In this document: one piece after another, positions 40,845 to 49,170 of the stretch
How the letters are laid out: each line of letters begins with the position of its first letter
Numbering within the stretch: position 1 is the first letter of the stretch
Assembly: GCA_021787475.1 (NCBI GenBank)
Contig: JAJYLW010000010.1
Location: 1-64,000, forward strand
Direction: 5' to 3'
Source of the DNA: Actinomycetes bacterium
GTDB taxonomy: Bacteria; Actinomycetota; Thermoleophilia; BMS3ABIN01
Length of the DNA stretch: 64,000 nucleotides
Program-made: the position numbers and the translations under genes
Notes under the pieces: model-generated
What the model saw: only the letters and a program-made list of their open reading frames with translations
Database searches by the model: none
Told to the model about the DNA's origin: nothing

Positions 40845-41600
40845 TCAAAGATTGGCAAGAATACCCTTGAGATTTTCTCTCAACTCCGTATCGCTAATTT
40901 CTTCCCTGTAATACAGACTTTCGGCTCCTGTTTCTTTTGCTTCTTCGGCAATTTCTAAATTCTCGAGGATAGATTCTTTGCTGAGCGGCTTTCGAAGTTC
41001 TTTCTTTTCAAGAATTTCCAAGATTTCGTTTGGATCAAAGCCATTGGCTTTCACGACCATTGCCAGATCGTAGAAATCACGATATCTGGCCCTTTCATTC
41101 ACGGCTCTGACCTTCTCGGCGCATATTTCTTTGGCTGCCATTGCGGAAACAGTTACCGGCACCCCATATTCATTAGTGTACGTCGCCTTTTCTGCCGGAA
41201 GGATCAGCGCCTGGGTCAGATCGACATCGAGTTTGATGGAGTTTGGCTGCTGCAAAGGACCTGTGAACTTCAACCTTTGAATCTTGAGAGTGAAATCAGA
41301 CTGATAGCTTTTTAGGATTTCAAGATAATCGTATGGCTCGAAAACTTCCCGCAAGTCATCTTCGGTAATTTTGCCCGTGGTCTGGAAATCCAGGTCCTCT
41401 GAAAATCTCAGCTGATCGAGATAAATATGATGGATGGCGGTGCCGCCTTTGAAAACCAGCGTATCTTTCAATTTTGAGCTGTAGATAATTTGTAGGACGA
41501 CTGCCAGGAAATAGTCTTTCTCGGCAATAGCCAAAGGATAGCGAATGCTGTTTTTATTGAGGATGGAGAGCTGGGCTCTACTTAGTAAATCGATCTTCAT
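40845..41600 (-). CDS. abiEii: AbiEii-type nucleotidyltransferase toxin
   Basis: 251 residues. The nucleotidyltransferase signature is present: LVFKGGTAIHHIYLDQLRFS then EDLDFQTTG (G-T plus D-x-D), SIKLDVDL, and EICAEKVRAVNERARYRDFYDL. In characterised AbiE systems the toxin modifies tRNA acceptor ends or otherwise blocks growth and gives phage resistance. ATG 41600 has GGAGG and lies inside the antitoxin gene (23-nt overlap), so they are coupled. The gene is AT-richer than its surroundings, suggesting transfer. Confidence 0.9.
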   Translation of the reverse strand: MKIDLLSRAQLSILNKNSIRYPLAIAEKDYFLAVVLQIIYSSKLKDTLVFKGGTAIHHIYLDQLRFSEDLDFQTTGKITEDDLREVFEPYDYLEILKSYQSDFTLKIQRLKFTGPLQQPNSIKLDVDLTQALILPAEKATYTNEYGVPVTVSAMAAKEICAEKVRAVNERARYRDFYDLAMVVKANGFDPNEILEILEKKELRKPLSKESILENLEIAEEAKETGAESLYYREEISDTELRENLKGILANL

Positions 41601-42348
41601 AGTAGAGCCTCCACTGGGCATTAAATAGATTTGATTTTTTCGTCAGCTTGGCAAATCCGGGTGTTCCTTTGAGATTCTGGTGAAGCCTCCCGGAATCGAT
41701 CCCCGCAAGATCAAAGAGGAACCCCAGACGCCGCCTTAGCGTTATGGGATAGGCACTTGATAGATCGGTCATTTTAAATAAGTCGATTTCATTTTTGGTT
41801 TCTTTTAGCTTCTCGATTAATAGATCGACAGTGTAGCTATCTCTTCGAAAATGAAGGAAATCGAGCAAAGCTTTTTCAAGTTCAGCTACTCGTCCGTGCT
41901 GCCCCTCAATCGTGATCTCCTCAAAGCCCTTCATCATCTCAGACTTAGCTTTGACAAAAAGATATTCTGTGTTCTGAAATTCGTAACGCTTAGTATTTGA
42001 AGCTGCGACTGAAATGACCTTTGCGGGCAGCTGGTCAAAGTACCCGTGGTAATTCAAAGCGTATTCGAAAGAGACGTAAGAGTTCGGAACCAGAACCTGC
42101 GCGATAGCTAGAGGGGAAATGTTAGAAAAGCTGTGAGACTCAAGATTGGCAATAGCAAAATAGCCCTTTTTAATCCTTACCAGCCAGCCGTTCCTAACCA
42201 TTTTGCCGACCAGGTTTCTGACCGCTTGCTGGCTGATGCCAAGCTTGGCTTCTATTTGCCTGGAAGTAACAATGTAGCCGTGGTCGGAAATAAGGCTTTC
42301 CAGCAGGTAAAGCTCTTTTTCTGACAAAATTGTCTTTTTCATATCCAT
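41578..42348 (-). CDS. abiEi: AbiEi-type antitoxin/transcriptional regulator
   Basis: 256 residues: winged helix-turn-helix at the N-terminus (SDHGYIVTSRQIEAKLGISQ, then QAVRNLVGKMVRNGWLVRIKKG), followed by the AbiEi antitoxin domain (YVSFEYALNYHGYFDQLP, VAELEKALLDFLHF). AbiEi represses its own promoter and neutralises AbiEii by an indirect (type IV) mechanism. The start (ATG 42348 or 42342) has a weak ribosome site. Together with abiEii it forms an AT-rich two-gene defence module next to tRNA-Val. Confidence 0.88.
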   Translation of the reverse strand: MDMKKTILSEKELYLLESLISDHGYIVTSRQIEAKLGISQQAVRNLVGKMVRNGWLVRIKKGYFAIANLESHSFSNISPLAIAQVLVPNSYVSFEYALNYHGYFDQLPAKVISVAASNTKRYEFQNTEYLFVKAKSEMMKGFEEITIEGQHGRVAELEKALLDFLHFRRDSYTVDLLIEKLKETKNEIDLFKMTDLSSAYPITLRRRLGFLFDLAGIDSGRLHQNLKGTPGFAKLTKKSNLFNAQWRLYYEDRFTK

Positions 42349-42486
42349 ATAATACTCTACTTGGGGTTATTATCCTGCAACAATTAAGACAGATTAGACT
42401 TAGTCATGCAAGGGTTTTTTCTGTGGAAAAGCCTGCAAATAGAGGTAAAAGTTCGAACCCGAACCGCTGTTTACGTTACTTTAAAT

Positions 42487-42515
42487 AAAAAAATGCCTCT
42501 GTGCAGGCATTTTTT
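42487..42515. terminator. Bidirectional intrinsic terminator downstream of tRNA-Val
   Basis: AAAAAATGCCT-CTGTGC-AGGCATTTTTT: an 11-bp stem with A- and T-tracts, 13 nt beyond the encoded CCA of tRNA-Val. It can end transcription from both strands. Confidence 0.85.
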
Positions 42516-42527
42516 AAGTTCAGATCT

Positions 42528-42603
42528 TGGTGGGCGATAGCGGGTTCGAACCACTGACCCCCAGCTTGTCGAGCTGGTGCTCTCCCAACTGAGCTAATCG
42601 CCC
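42528..42603 (-). tRNA. tRNA-Val(GAC), CCA encoded, C at position 33
   Basis: Full cloverleaf: acceptor GGGCGAT/ATCGCCC, D-arm GCTC-AGTTGGGA-GAGC, anticodon arm CCAGC-TCGACAA-GCTGG, variable GGGTC, T-arm AGTGG-TTCGAAC-CCGCT, discriminator A and encoded CCA. The anticodon by position is GAC (Val). Position 33, almost always U, is C here. Everything else looks functional. Confidence 0.92.
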
Positions 42604-42724
42604 ATGCGATGATGTGTAATTATGTGGACTTTGGGAATGTTTGGCTGGTAGCGTAATCATTTTAGCTACCGCGCTTTATCAAGGCAAGGTCGCATTGATA
42701 GCCTTTGGCCAGCCGGAGGATGTC

Positions 42725-43009
42725 ATGGAAGAAGTCCACGTCAATTTGCATAATGTTCACAGCTGCATCTGCGGCAAGTGTCCTAGCTTTCCGGGCAAAT
42801 GGCGGGAACTGGCGCATGCCGACATGCCGGGTCTTTTTTGTGCCCACGGTAAATCCAAGCTTGCGATAACCACCAAAGGGTGCATCTGCGCGGATTGCCT
42901 CGTTTACCAGCAATACGCACTCGGCGAGGGCGGCAGCAATAAACAGGCGTATTACTGTATCTATGGCAAGGTCGGCCAGGAATACAAGAAGCAGGAGCTC
43001 GCCGCCTGA
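42725..43009 (+). CDS. DUF2769-like cysteine-rich small protein
   Basis: 94 residues from ATG 42725 (GGAGG upstream); the longer frame to 42641 crosses the tRNA flank. Cysteines: CICGKCPSF, LFCAHGKS, GCICADCLVY and YYCIYGK, the DUF2769 pattern found in anaerobic archaea and bacteria, probably binding a metal or FeS cluster. A second family member is at 60658-60963. Function unknown. Confidence 0.8.
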   Translation: MEEVHVNLHNVHSCICGKCPSFPGKWRELAHADMPGLFCAHGKSKLAITTKGCICADCLVYQQYALGEGGSNKQAYYCIYGKVGQEYKKQELAA

Positions 43010-43058
43010 CTTCGAGCGATTATTGTCTGGCGGCTTTTCTTTGATCCCGGGAAGGCCG

Positions 43059-43280
43059 CTAACGGGAAGCCCAGCTAACAAACCACTCTTTTAAACGATG
43101 GTTCAAAGAGTCGGCCAGCCTTTGCAGTGGTCGAAAATCCATGCCGGCAATGGCCTGCTTCTCCTCGCCGGTTAGCTCATACCCTTCCATGGCATCGTGG
43201 GGGTTGGACTCAAGCAAATGACGGAAGTTTTGATCGACGGCCGCGAGGCCAATAACAACCGCGACTCCTTTTTTTGACAT
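43059..43280 (-). CDS. RiPP-leader-like small protein (Nif11/Franean1_4349-type)
   Basis: 73 residues from ATG 43280 after GAAGGAAGG. GVAVVIGLAAVDQNFRHLL, then NPHDAMEGYELTGEEKQAI, follows the 'x-x-IGxLxxDxxFRxxLxxxPxxAL..L-T-EE' pattern of RiPP leader-like proteins. After the leader there is only a short C-terminal part (LNHRLKEWFVSWASR) with no obvious GG cleavage site. No modifying enzyme or transporter is adjacent, so it may be a stand-alone homologue. The gene follows the M4 protease gene on the same strand after about 108 bp. Confidence 0.65.
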   Translation of the reverse strand: MSKKGVAVVIGLAAVDQNFRHLLESNPHDAMEGYELTGEEKQAIAGMDFRPLQRLADSLNHRLKEWFVSWASR

Positions 43281-43387
43281 ATTAACCTTCCTTCTATATA
43301 AACACCTTAAATTGCGCAAACACCCAATCTCAGAGTTGCATATCTCATCGGGTCCATTTGCGCAATGAATCTCGTGATTATATTCCG

Positions 43388-46300
43388 TCAGGAAAGCACC
43401 ATTCCTTCGATTTCATTAAAATGACCGTTCCACATGACACGCTGGCTTGTAAATATTTTTTCATTTGGCTGGCCTGGATTGCCGGGATTATATGTGGCTG
43501 CGTCGTAGCCGCGAACTTCAACCGGCCCGCTCATCGCCCCAGGGAAGGTAGGCGCCTGGCTTGTCCCGGCCGGCAACGTCAGAATGGCTTTCCGGGCTCC
43601 ACCAATCCAGACCTCGGCTTTCATCTCGCTATTGCCTGGGTTGGAAACCAGGACCCAGTCCGTAAACCCGGCGGAACGCTGATCATACCAGGAAAAATAA
43701 TAGTCTGGCGCAAGTGAGTTGTCCCCATACCCAGTCACCTCTTCAAAAGAAGAGCCGTACAACGACCGTTGGGTTGATAAGAAATTCATATTTGGTACTC
43801 TATGATTCCCTCGGTTGAATGTCGATGCCCGGTAACCTTTCACCTCCACCGGTCCACCTATCAATCCCGGAAAAGACGGTGCAATCGTTCCATCAGCGGG
43901 CACATAAAAATATAAATCACCGGAGTCGGGATTCTTTATCTTCTTGCCGCCAACGGAAATTTCGGCCACCATGTCTACGCTGTTAGGGTTGGAAATCAAA
44001 AGCCAGTCGCGGGCGCCGGGGGACTTTGAGTCATACCAGGCATAATGATAATCATCTGTCAGCCGCGAGGCGGGTATACCCCACGCCTCGTTGAAATATC
44101 CGGACCAATTTACTCTCTGGGAAACGATCACATTCTCCGCATTTGAAGAATCACCCTGTTCGTTCGCAATAACCTCGACCGGCCCTCCCATCACTCCGGG
44201 GAACTCAGGTGTTACGCATCCCCCCCCGGCAATGTGATATGGAGAGGAATTCATCTTTCTGCCGGTAATGAAGATATTTGCGTCTACTGCCGCCGAGCCC
44301 GGGTTGGAAATCAAAATCCAGTCGCGAGCGCCGGCAGACTTTCCGTCATACCAGGTGAAGTAATAATTGCTGTCAAGTTGATGATCATCCAATCCATCAA
44401 CTTCCTCAAAGGAACTGCCGTAAAGAGTGCGCTGACTGATAACCTCGGGCTCTCCTCCCAGAGAAGTGACCCGCACCGGCCCGCCGATTAACCCAGCATA
44501 GCTTGCCGGCTGCGTTTGGCCGGGGCCAGTTACAAGCGGAGCGCCACTCGCCATTTTGCCGCCGATGACGACGTTGTAGCCTGCCTGGCTGCTGCTCTGA
44601 GGGTTGCCCATCACCAGCCAGTCGCGCATTCCCGGGCTTGCCATGTCATACCAGGAAAAATAATACGATTTTGGAGAAGGAGCAGTTGTAAAACTCCAGG
44701 TATAATCCTGTGCCAGCCGGCTCCCGTTTGCGCCCATTACCGCAGTTGTCACCGCCGCATCATATTCTGTCTCGGGATCAAGGTTGTTAACCGGCGTTAA
44801 CGTAGCTGTGTGCGACGTGGCATTGTAGCTGATTTGATCGCTGACGGCCGCTCCGTCCGAGCGCCGCGTCACCTTAAAACTGGAATGATTTACAGAAGCA
44901 GGAGCGATTGCGCTGGAGAAAGACACTGATACCTTACCATTGTCAAAGACCCCCGTAGCGCCCGGAGACGGCGTCGATGAGATGACGCTGATGACGTTGC
45001 CATTGACCGGTACTGGTTGACCTCCGCCGCTGCCAATGCCAACGGCGGCAAACGCGTCTTCAACAGCCTTGACTTCGGCGCTGCCGGTGCCGTAAAGGTC
45101 AGTGGCCGCCTGGACGCTGGCGTCGCGGGCATCAGTGAACTGTGAATCCGAAGTGAGATATTCCGTAAGCGTCCTGTACCAGATCTGGCCCATCTTGTCT
45201 TTGCCGATGCTCATGGCGACGTCGTAAGCGGCTTTATTGGTGATCCCTTCATTCAGGTGAACGCCGCCATTGTCTGCGCTTGTGTTGACATATTCACTCA
45301 TGTTGTCAGGCTGGCCGTAAAGCGGCGGGTCCGACAGGCTGCGGAGCGCGTCCCCGGGAATAGCAGGGGTGTAAACTGCTTCACCAATCTGCCAATCAGG
45401 GTTGGGCTCGGCCAGCTCGCCGAGTACGTCTGAATATGATTCATTCAAGGCGCCGCTCTGACCGGAATATATGAGGCCGGCAGTGTGCTGGGTCACCCCG
45501 TGGGTTATCTCATGGGCGACAACGTCAAGTCCTTCCCCCAAAGGCACGAAGACATTGCCGTCGCCGTCGCCAAACACGACCTGGTAGCCATTCCAGAACG
45601 AATTGTTGTAATTGGCGCCATAATGAACAGTTGAAACGATGGACATTCCCTCATTGTCAATACTGTCACGGCCATAATCATTTAGATAATAATTATAGGT
45701 TAGGCCAACATTGTTATAGGTAGCTTTGGCAACGTCATCGCTGGATGATCCCCCTTCCGATATCATCAACGTGCCAGGCAGATTGTAACCTCCGCCGGCA
45801 GAGTATGTGAGGCGGTTCTCGGCCGCCTGCAAATTGTCATAACTGGCGGCGATATTGCCATTGTGAGCATCAATGAAGTAAACCATCCGCATCGGGGGAT
45901 CGTCGCGGGCAAGGGTGACCTTCCAGGCGAGGATTGCCTGTTTGCCAGCAGGTGCCAAAACAACTAATTGCGGCGGCTCAAGCTTTGAGCTTGGCACGGG
46001 TAAACCGAGGCAGGCCTGAGCCGCGGCCACAGCTTTATCTCTGCCAACATTCGCATCAACTGAAAGTTTTAACCCTGGCACGTACCTGCCGTTGACGGCA
46101 GCAATCTTTCCATTGGCTGAAAAATGGACAGCCAGGTCTGCCCCGAACACAGGCACGCCGTGGTAAATCTGCCTCAGGTAAACATGAGCCATGCCGAGGG
46201 CATCCGTTTTCTGCCTGCTTACAGAAAGCTCCGATTTAGGATCACTCATCCGGTACAAGCTTTTGTTTGCCTGAAAGAAATTGATCGCTGAATCTGCCGG

Positions 46301-46609
46301 TCCCGTCCCGGCCGGCGCAGTAATTGAACCGCTCAGAAAGGCGGGTGCGCCCGTGTCTTGGTCGAGGCGGACATCGGCATTCTGGTCGCCGGCCAACTGC
46401 ATATCGACGTTTGTTTCCTTGCCTGGGACCGCAGAGTTGAGATCCAATGGGCTGCTGGCGCTATTGCCTGTGCTGTGGCCCGGCAGGGAAAATGAAGCAG
46501 TCTGGGAGGCTGCGTCCGCGGCAAGCGGCGCGATGCCCGTGGTCGTAAAAAAAACAAAGGAGACTGAAACCCCTGCGATGACGGTGATTATTAAAAAAGC
46601 GAGTTTCAG
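43388..46609 (-). CDS. Secreted M4 (thermolysin-like) metalloprotease with four C-terminal WYD repeats
   Basis: About 1,073 residues if translation begins at CTG 46609. That codon has AAGGGGG at ideal spacing and gives a full signal peptide (KLAFLIITVIAGVSVSFVFF then TTTGIAPLAADA). The first standard in-frame start, TTG 46447, would omit the signal peptide. Then come an FTP propeptide domain, the M4 catalytic domain (VVAHEITHGVTQH, with zinc ligand Glu in ALNESYSDVLGE), a Big_5-like Ig domain (STPSPGATGVFDNG...), and four ~95-110-aa repeats with [SAT]WYD, RDW, GGPVEV and QRxLYGSSFEEV/FNE motifs. It is probably an extracellular protease held at the surface. Catalytic residues are intact. Confidence 0.9.
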   Translation of the reverse strand: MKLAFLIITVIAGVSVSFVFFTTTGIAPLAADAASQTASFSLPGHSTGNSASSPLDLNSAVPGKETNVDMQLAGDQNADVRLDQDTGAPAFLSGSITAPAGTGPADSAINFFQANKSLYRMSDPKSELSVSRQKTDALGMAHVYLRQIYHGVPVFGADLAVHFSANGKIAAVNGRYVPGLKLSVDANVGRDKAVAAAQACLGLPVPSSKLEPPQLVVLAPAGKQAILAWKVTLARDDPPMRMVYFIDAHNGNIAASYDNLQAAENRLTYSAGGGYNLPGTLMISEGGSSSDDVAKATYNNVGLTYNYYLNDYGRDSIDNEGMSIVSTVHYGANYNNSFWNGYQVVFGDGDGNVFVPLGEGLDVVAHEITHGVTQHTAGLIYSGQSGALNESYSDVLGELAEPNPDWQIGEAVYTPAIPGDALRSLSDPPLYGQPDNMSEYVNTSADNGGVHLNEGITNKAAYDVAMSIGKDKMGQIWYRTLTEYLTSDSQFTDARDASVQAATDLYGTGSAEVKAVEDAFAAVGIGSGGGQPVPVNGNVISVISSTPSPGATGVFDNGKVSVSFSSAIAPASVNHSSFKVTRRSDGAAVSDQISYNATSHTATLTPVNNLDPETEYDAAVTTAVMGANGSRLAQDYTWSFTTAPSPKSYYFSWYDMASPGMRDWLVMGNPQSSSQAGYNVVIGGKMASGAPLVTGPGQTQPASYAGLIGGPVRVTSLGGEPEVISQRTLYGSSFEEVDGLDDHQLDSNYYFTWYDGKSAGARDWILISNPGSAAVDANIFITGRKMNSSPYHIAGGGCVTPEFPGVMGGPVEVIANEQGDSSNAENVIVSQRVNWSGYFNEAWGIPASRLTDDYHYAWYDSKSPGARDWLLISNPNSVDMVAEISVGGKKIKNPDSGDLYFYVPADGTIAPSFPGLIGGPVEVKGYRASTFNRGNHRVPNMNFLSTQRSLYGSSFEEVTGYGDNSLAPDYYFSWYDQRSAGFTDWVLVSNPGNSEMKAEVWIGGARKAILTLPAGTSQAPTFPGAMSGPVEVRGYDAATYNPGNPGQPNEKIFTSQRVMWNGHFNEIEGMVLS

Positions 46610-46880
46610 CGCCTTCCCCCTTGTTGCCCTGTTTCGGTTGCTCTGGCAGCCGCTTGATTGCTGAGAAAGCTTTTGTTCCTTTATTAAGGTCGATGCTCAC
46701 ACTGGAACCAAGAACCTTGCCCTCCCAACCTTTCTTAATTAATTCGGCAATAATAGCCAGGAATAAATGCCTGAAATAAGAATCGGCAGACGGGGGAAAA
46801 CAGCCTCTAGAAGTCTAGAAGGAATGAATTACCAAATCAGACGGAGAAATAATTTGGCGAGAGCCGGGATGTTCCGGCGG

Positions 46881-47909
46881 CTACTTCTGCGGCTCGATTA
46901 TGACCTTGAGGGATTCCTGCGGATTTGCAACCAGATCGAAACCACGGCCGGTTTCAACCAGCGACAGGCGGTGCGTGATTGTTTCGACGACCGGGAGCCG
47001 GCCGGCCCGGATAAGTTCAAGCGCGGCCCTTAAATCCCTGGGACCACCGGCGTAACTGCTGGTAAGGGTGACCTCGTTTCGCCAGAAAAATTTGTTGATT
47101 GCCAGGGGAATTGATACTTCCGGCCTCGTGGTTGCGAAAAAGAGGACGGTTCCGGAGCGTGCTACAGATGCAAGCGCCTGGTCAATGGCCGCTGGCGCTC
47201 CGGCGCAGACGATGACCAAATCCGCTCCCCTGCCATCATTTAACTGTCTAAAGCTGGCGGGCACGTCATCCAATCCGCCAATTGCTGCCTCGGCGCCCAA
47301 CTGCAAGGCAGTTTCCAACCGAAAGTCAACGACGTCGGTCGCGACGATGCGGCCAGCTCCCAGCGCTTTGGCAACCATGATGTGCAGGATGCCGGAGATG
47401 CCGCTGCCAATAACCAGCACCGACGCTGCCGGGCGGAGATTTGCCTGCCGCTGGCCCCGGAGCACGCATGCGACCGGCTCCACAAACGACCCCTCTTCAT
47501 AAGAGACGGAATCCGGCAGATACAAAGTGCCGCGCTCAACATTGATTGCCGGTACGCGCACGAATTCGGAGAAGCCGCCAGGGTCAAAGCTGGTGCTTCT
47601 TAAAGTGTCACAGGCAGTCTCATGGCCGGTTTCACAATAATGGCAGGCCATGCAGGGAACGTGGTGCGTTACCACGACCCGGTCGCCCTCCTTGAACCTG
47701 CTGGCGCCCTCCCCGGCCTTGACGACCTGGCCGGCAATTTCATGACCGAGCACCAGCGGCACCTTGTCGGCCCGGTACCACTCCATCACGTCGCTGCCGC
47801 AAATGCCGCTGGCCTCGACGCGGACCAGCAGCTCGCCCGGCCCAATTCCGGGAACCGGCATTTCTTCCAGTCGCAGGTCGCTGTTGCTGTAGTAGACCGC
47901 TACGCGCAT
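46881..47909 (-). CDS. Zinc-dependent MDR-family alcohol/polyol dehydrogenase
   Basis: 342 residues. Catalytic zinc ligands: Cys in ASGICGSDVMEWY and the LGHEIAG His-Glu. Structural zinc cysteines are in CMACHYCETGHETAC. Rossmann motif VIGSGISGILHIMVAKALGA. Closest in look to threonine/sorbitol-type dehydrogenases acting on NAD(P). It is followed on the same strand, about 90 bp upstream in transcription, by the aldolase at 47994-48794, so the pair may act on one sugar or polyol. Substrate unknown. Confidence 0.9.
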   Translation of the reverse strand: MRVAVYYSNSDLRLEEMPVPGIGPGELLVRVEASGICGSDVMEWYRADKVPLVLGHEIAGQVVKAGEGASRFKEGDRVVVTHHVPCMACHYCETGHETACDTLRSTSFDPGGFSEFVRVPAINVERGTLYLPDSVSYEEGSFVEPVACVLRGQRQANLRPAASVLVIGSGISGILHIMVAKALGAGRIVATDVVDFRLETALQLGAEAAIGGLDDVPASFRQLNDGRGADLVIVCAGAPAAIDQALASVARSGTVLFFATTRPEVSIPLAINKFFWRNEVTLTSSYAGGPRDLRAALELIRAGRLPVVETITHRLSLVETGRGFDLVANPQESLKVIIEPQK

Positions 47910-47993
47910 GAATAAAGCTGATGCTGGATGCTGGATTCCGGATGCCAGATAAAATCCAAAACCATCGTTAAAACCGAATCAAGAACAAAATAA

Positions 47994-48794
47994 TTAAGCG
48001 TGGGCGGCGATTTCAGCCTTCAGGCTCTCGTAATGATTGAAAGCGTCGTCGGCTGAAACATTATCATGGACAACCGCCCGCACGGCCTGGATCATGGCGA
48101 CCGGGTTCTCGGCCTGGAAGATGTTCCGGCCCATGTCCACGCCCACAGCCCCGGCCGCGATGGCGTCGTGAGCCATTTTCAGGGCGTCGCGCTCGGGAAT
48201 CTTCTTGCCGCCGGCAATCACCACCGGCACTGGGCAAGTTTCAACCACCTTCTCAAAGCCTTCAACGAAATATGTCTTGATAATATCGGCGCCCAGCTCG
48301 GCCCCCATCCTCGAGGCCAGGGCCATATAGCGCGCATCGCGAACCATGTCTCTTCCGACCGCTGTCACGCACAGGCTTGGAATGCCAAAACTGCGGGCCT
48401 GGTCAACGACGCGGGTGAACTCAAGAATCGTGTCGCGCTCATACTCAGCGCCGACCAGAATTGAGAAAGCAACGCAGGAGGCGTTCAGCCGGATCGCGTC
48501 CTCAATGCTGCAAATGTTTCCTTCATGCAGGAGCTGCGGGTTGAGGATGCTGGTGCCGCCCGAGACCCTCAGTGTGATCGGAATATCAACGGCAGGGTCG
48601 ATAAAATAGCGCAGTGCCCCCCGGGTTAGCATGAGCGTATCGGCGTAGGGAAGCAGCGGGCTGACAGCGTCGCCCAATTGTTCCAGGCCGGTCGTAGGTC
48701 CCATAAAGTAGCCGTGGTCAACGGCGAGCATCACGGCCCTGCCGCTGGCCGGCTTGATAATCCTCGAAATGCGGTTTTTTATCCCCCAATCCAT
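47994..48794 (-). CDS. DhnA/LsrF-type class I aldolase
   Basis: 266-aa TIM barrel: AVMLAVDHGYFMGPTTGLE at the start, LRVSGGTSIL, KTYFVEGFEKVV (Schiff-base lysine) and VVIAGGKKIPERDAL. This family includes archaeal class I fructose-bisphosphate aldolase, LsrF and ADH-synthase; LsrF-like proteins share the GPTTGLE motif. The reaction cannot be fixed from sequence. ATG 48794 has GGAGG. It lies upstream of and probably in one operon with the MDR dehydrogenase. Confidence 0.85.
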   Translation of the reverse strand: MDWGIKNRISRIIKPASGRAVMLAVDHGYFMGPTTGLEQLGDAVSPLLPYADTLMLTRGALRYFIDPAVDIPITLRVSGGTSILNPQLLHEGNICSIEDAIRLNASCVAFSILVGAEYERDTILEFTRVVDQARSFGIPSLCVTAVGRDMVRDARYMALASRMGAELGADIIKTYFVEGFEKVVETCPVPVVIAGGKKIPERDALKMAHDAIAAGAVGVDMGRNIFQAENPVAMIQAVRAVVHDNVSADDAFNHYESLKAEIAAHA

Positions 48795-48910
48795 TTGCGT
48801 CCTCCGTTATTGTTAAATCTGCAGGCCAGGCTGCTTTCTACCAGCCCTTTGGAAAATTTGCTGGAAACAAAACCATATCACGCCGCCTCCCCTGCCCGCT
48901 ACATCCGGCG

Positions 48911-49110
48911 CCGGCCTCCCCGCTGGAGCCGCAGGGCGGCGTCAGAGTCGTGGGAGAGGCAGGCACTGCGGCCGAGGCGCGGCCAGGGTTGCCCGCGCCA
49001 CCCGCCCGGACCTGGTGCTGATGGATGTGCGCCTGCCCGACAAAAGCGGCGTGGAAGCTCGCCGTAAGATCCGCGCCAAAAGCACCCCCCACACAAAAAT
49101 TATCTCGTAA
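48911..49110 (+). pseudogene. Response-regulator receiver-domain relic
   Basis: In the plus strand GVRVVGEAGTAAEA is followed, after a one-base frame change, by RATRPDLVLMDVRLPDKSG (phospho-acceptor Asp in LMDV), then KIRAKSTPHTKIIS and a stop. These are the middle of a NarL-type receiver domain. The start, the end of the receiver and the DNA-binding domain are missing. It is flanked by unrelated genes on the opposite strand. Confidence 0.65.
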
Positions 49111-49170
49111 AAGTCATATTCAGATGATGATGCCATCTTTGCTTTCGTCATGGCCGGAGCTTCCGGAGTT

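Noticed and set aside
42461-42475. Second TTCGAACCCG near the AbiE promoter as a possible tRNA
   Set aside because: Only the T-loop-like string is present; no acceptor, D-arm or anticodon arm can be folded.
46461-46700. Frame beginning MSIDLNKGTKAF upstream of the M4 protease
   Set aside because: It covers the signal-peptide coding sequence in another frame and lacks protein-like composition; the CTG-started frame explains the region better.
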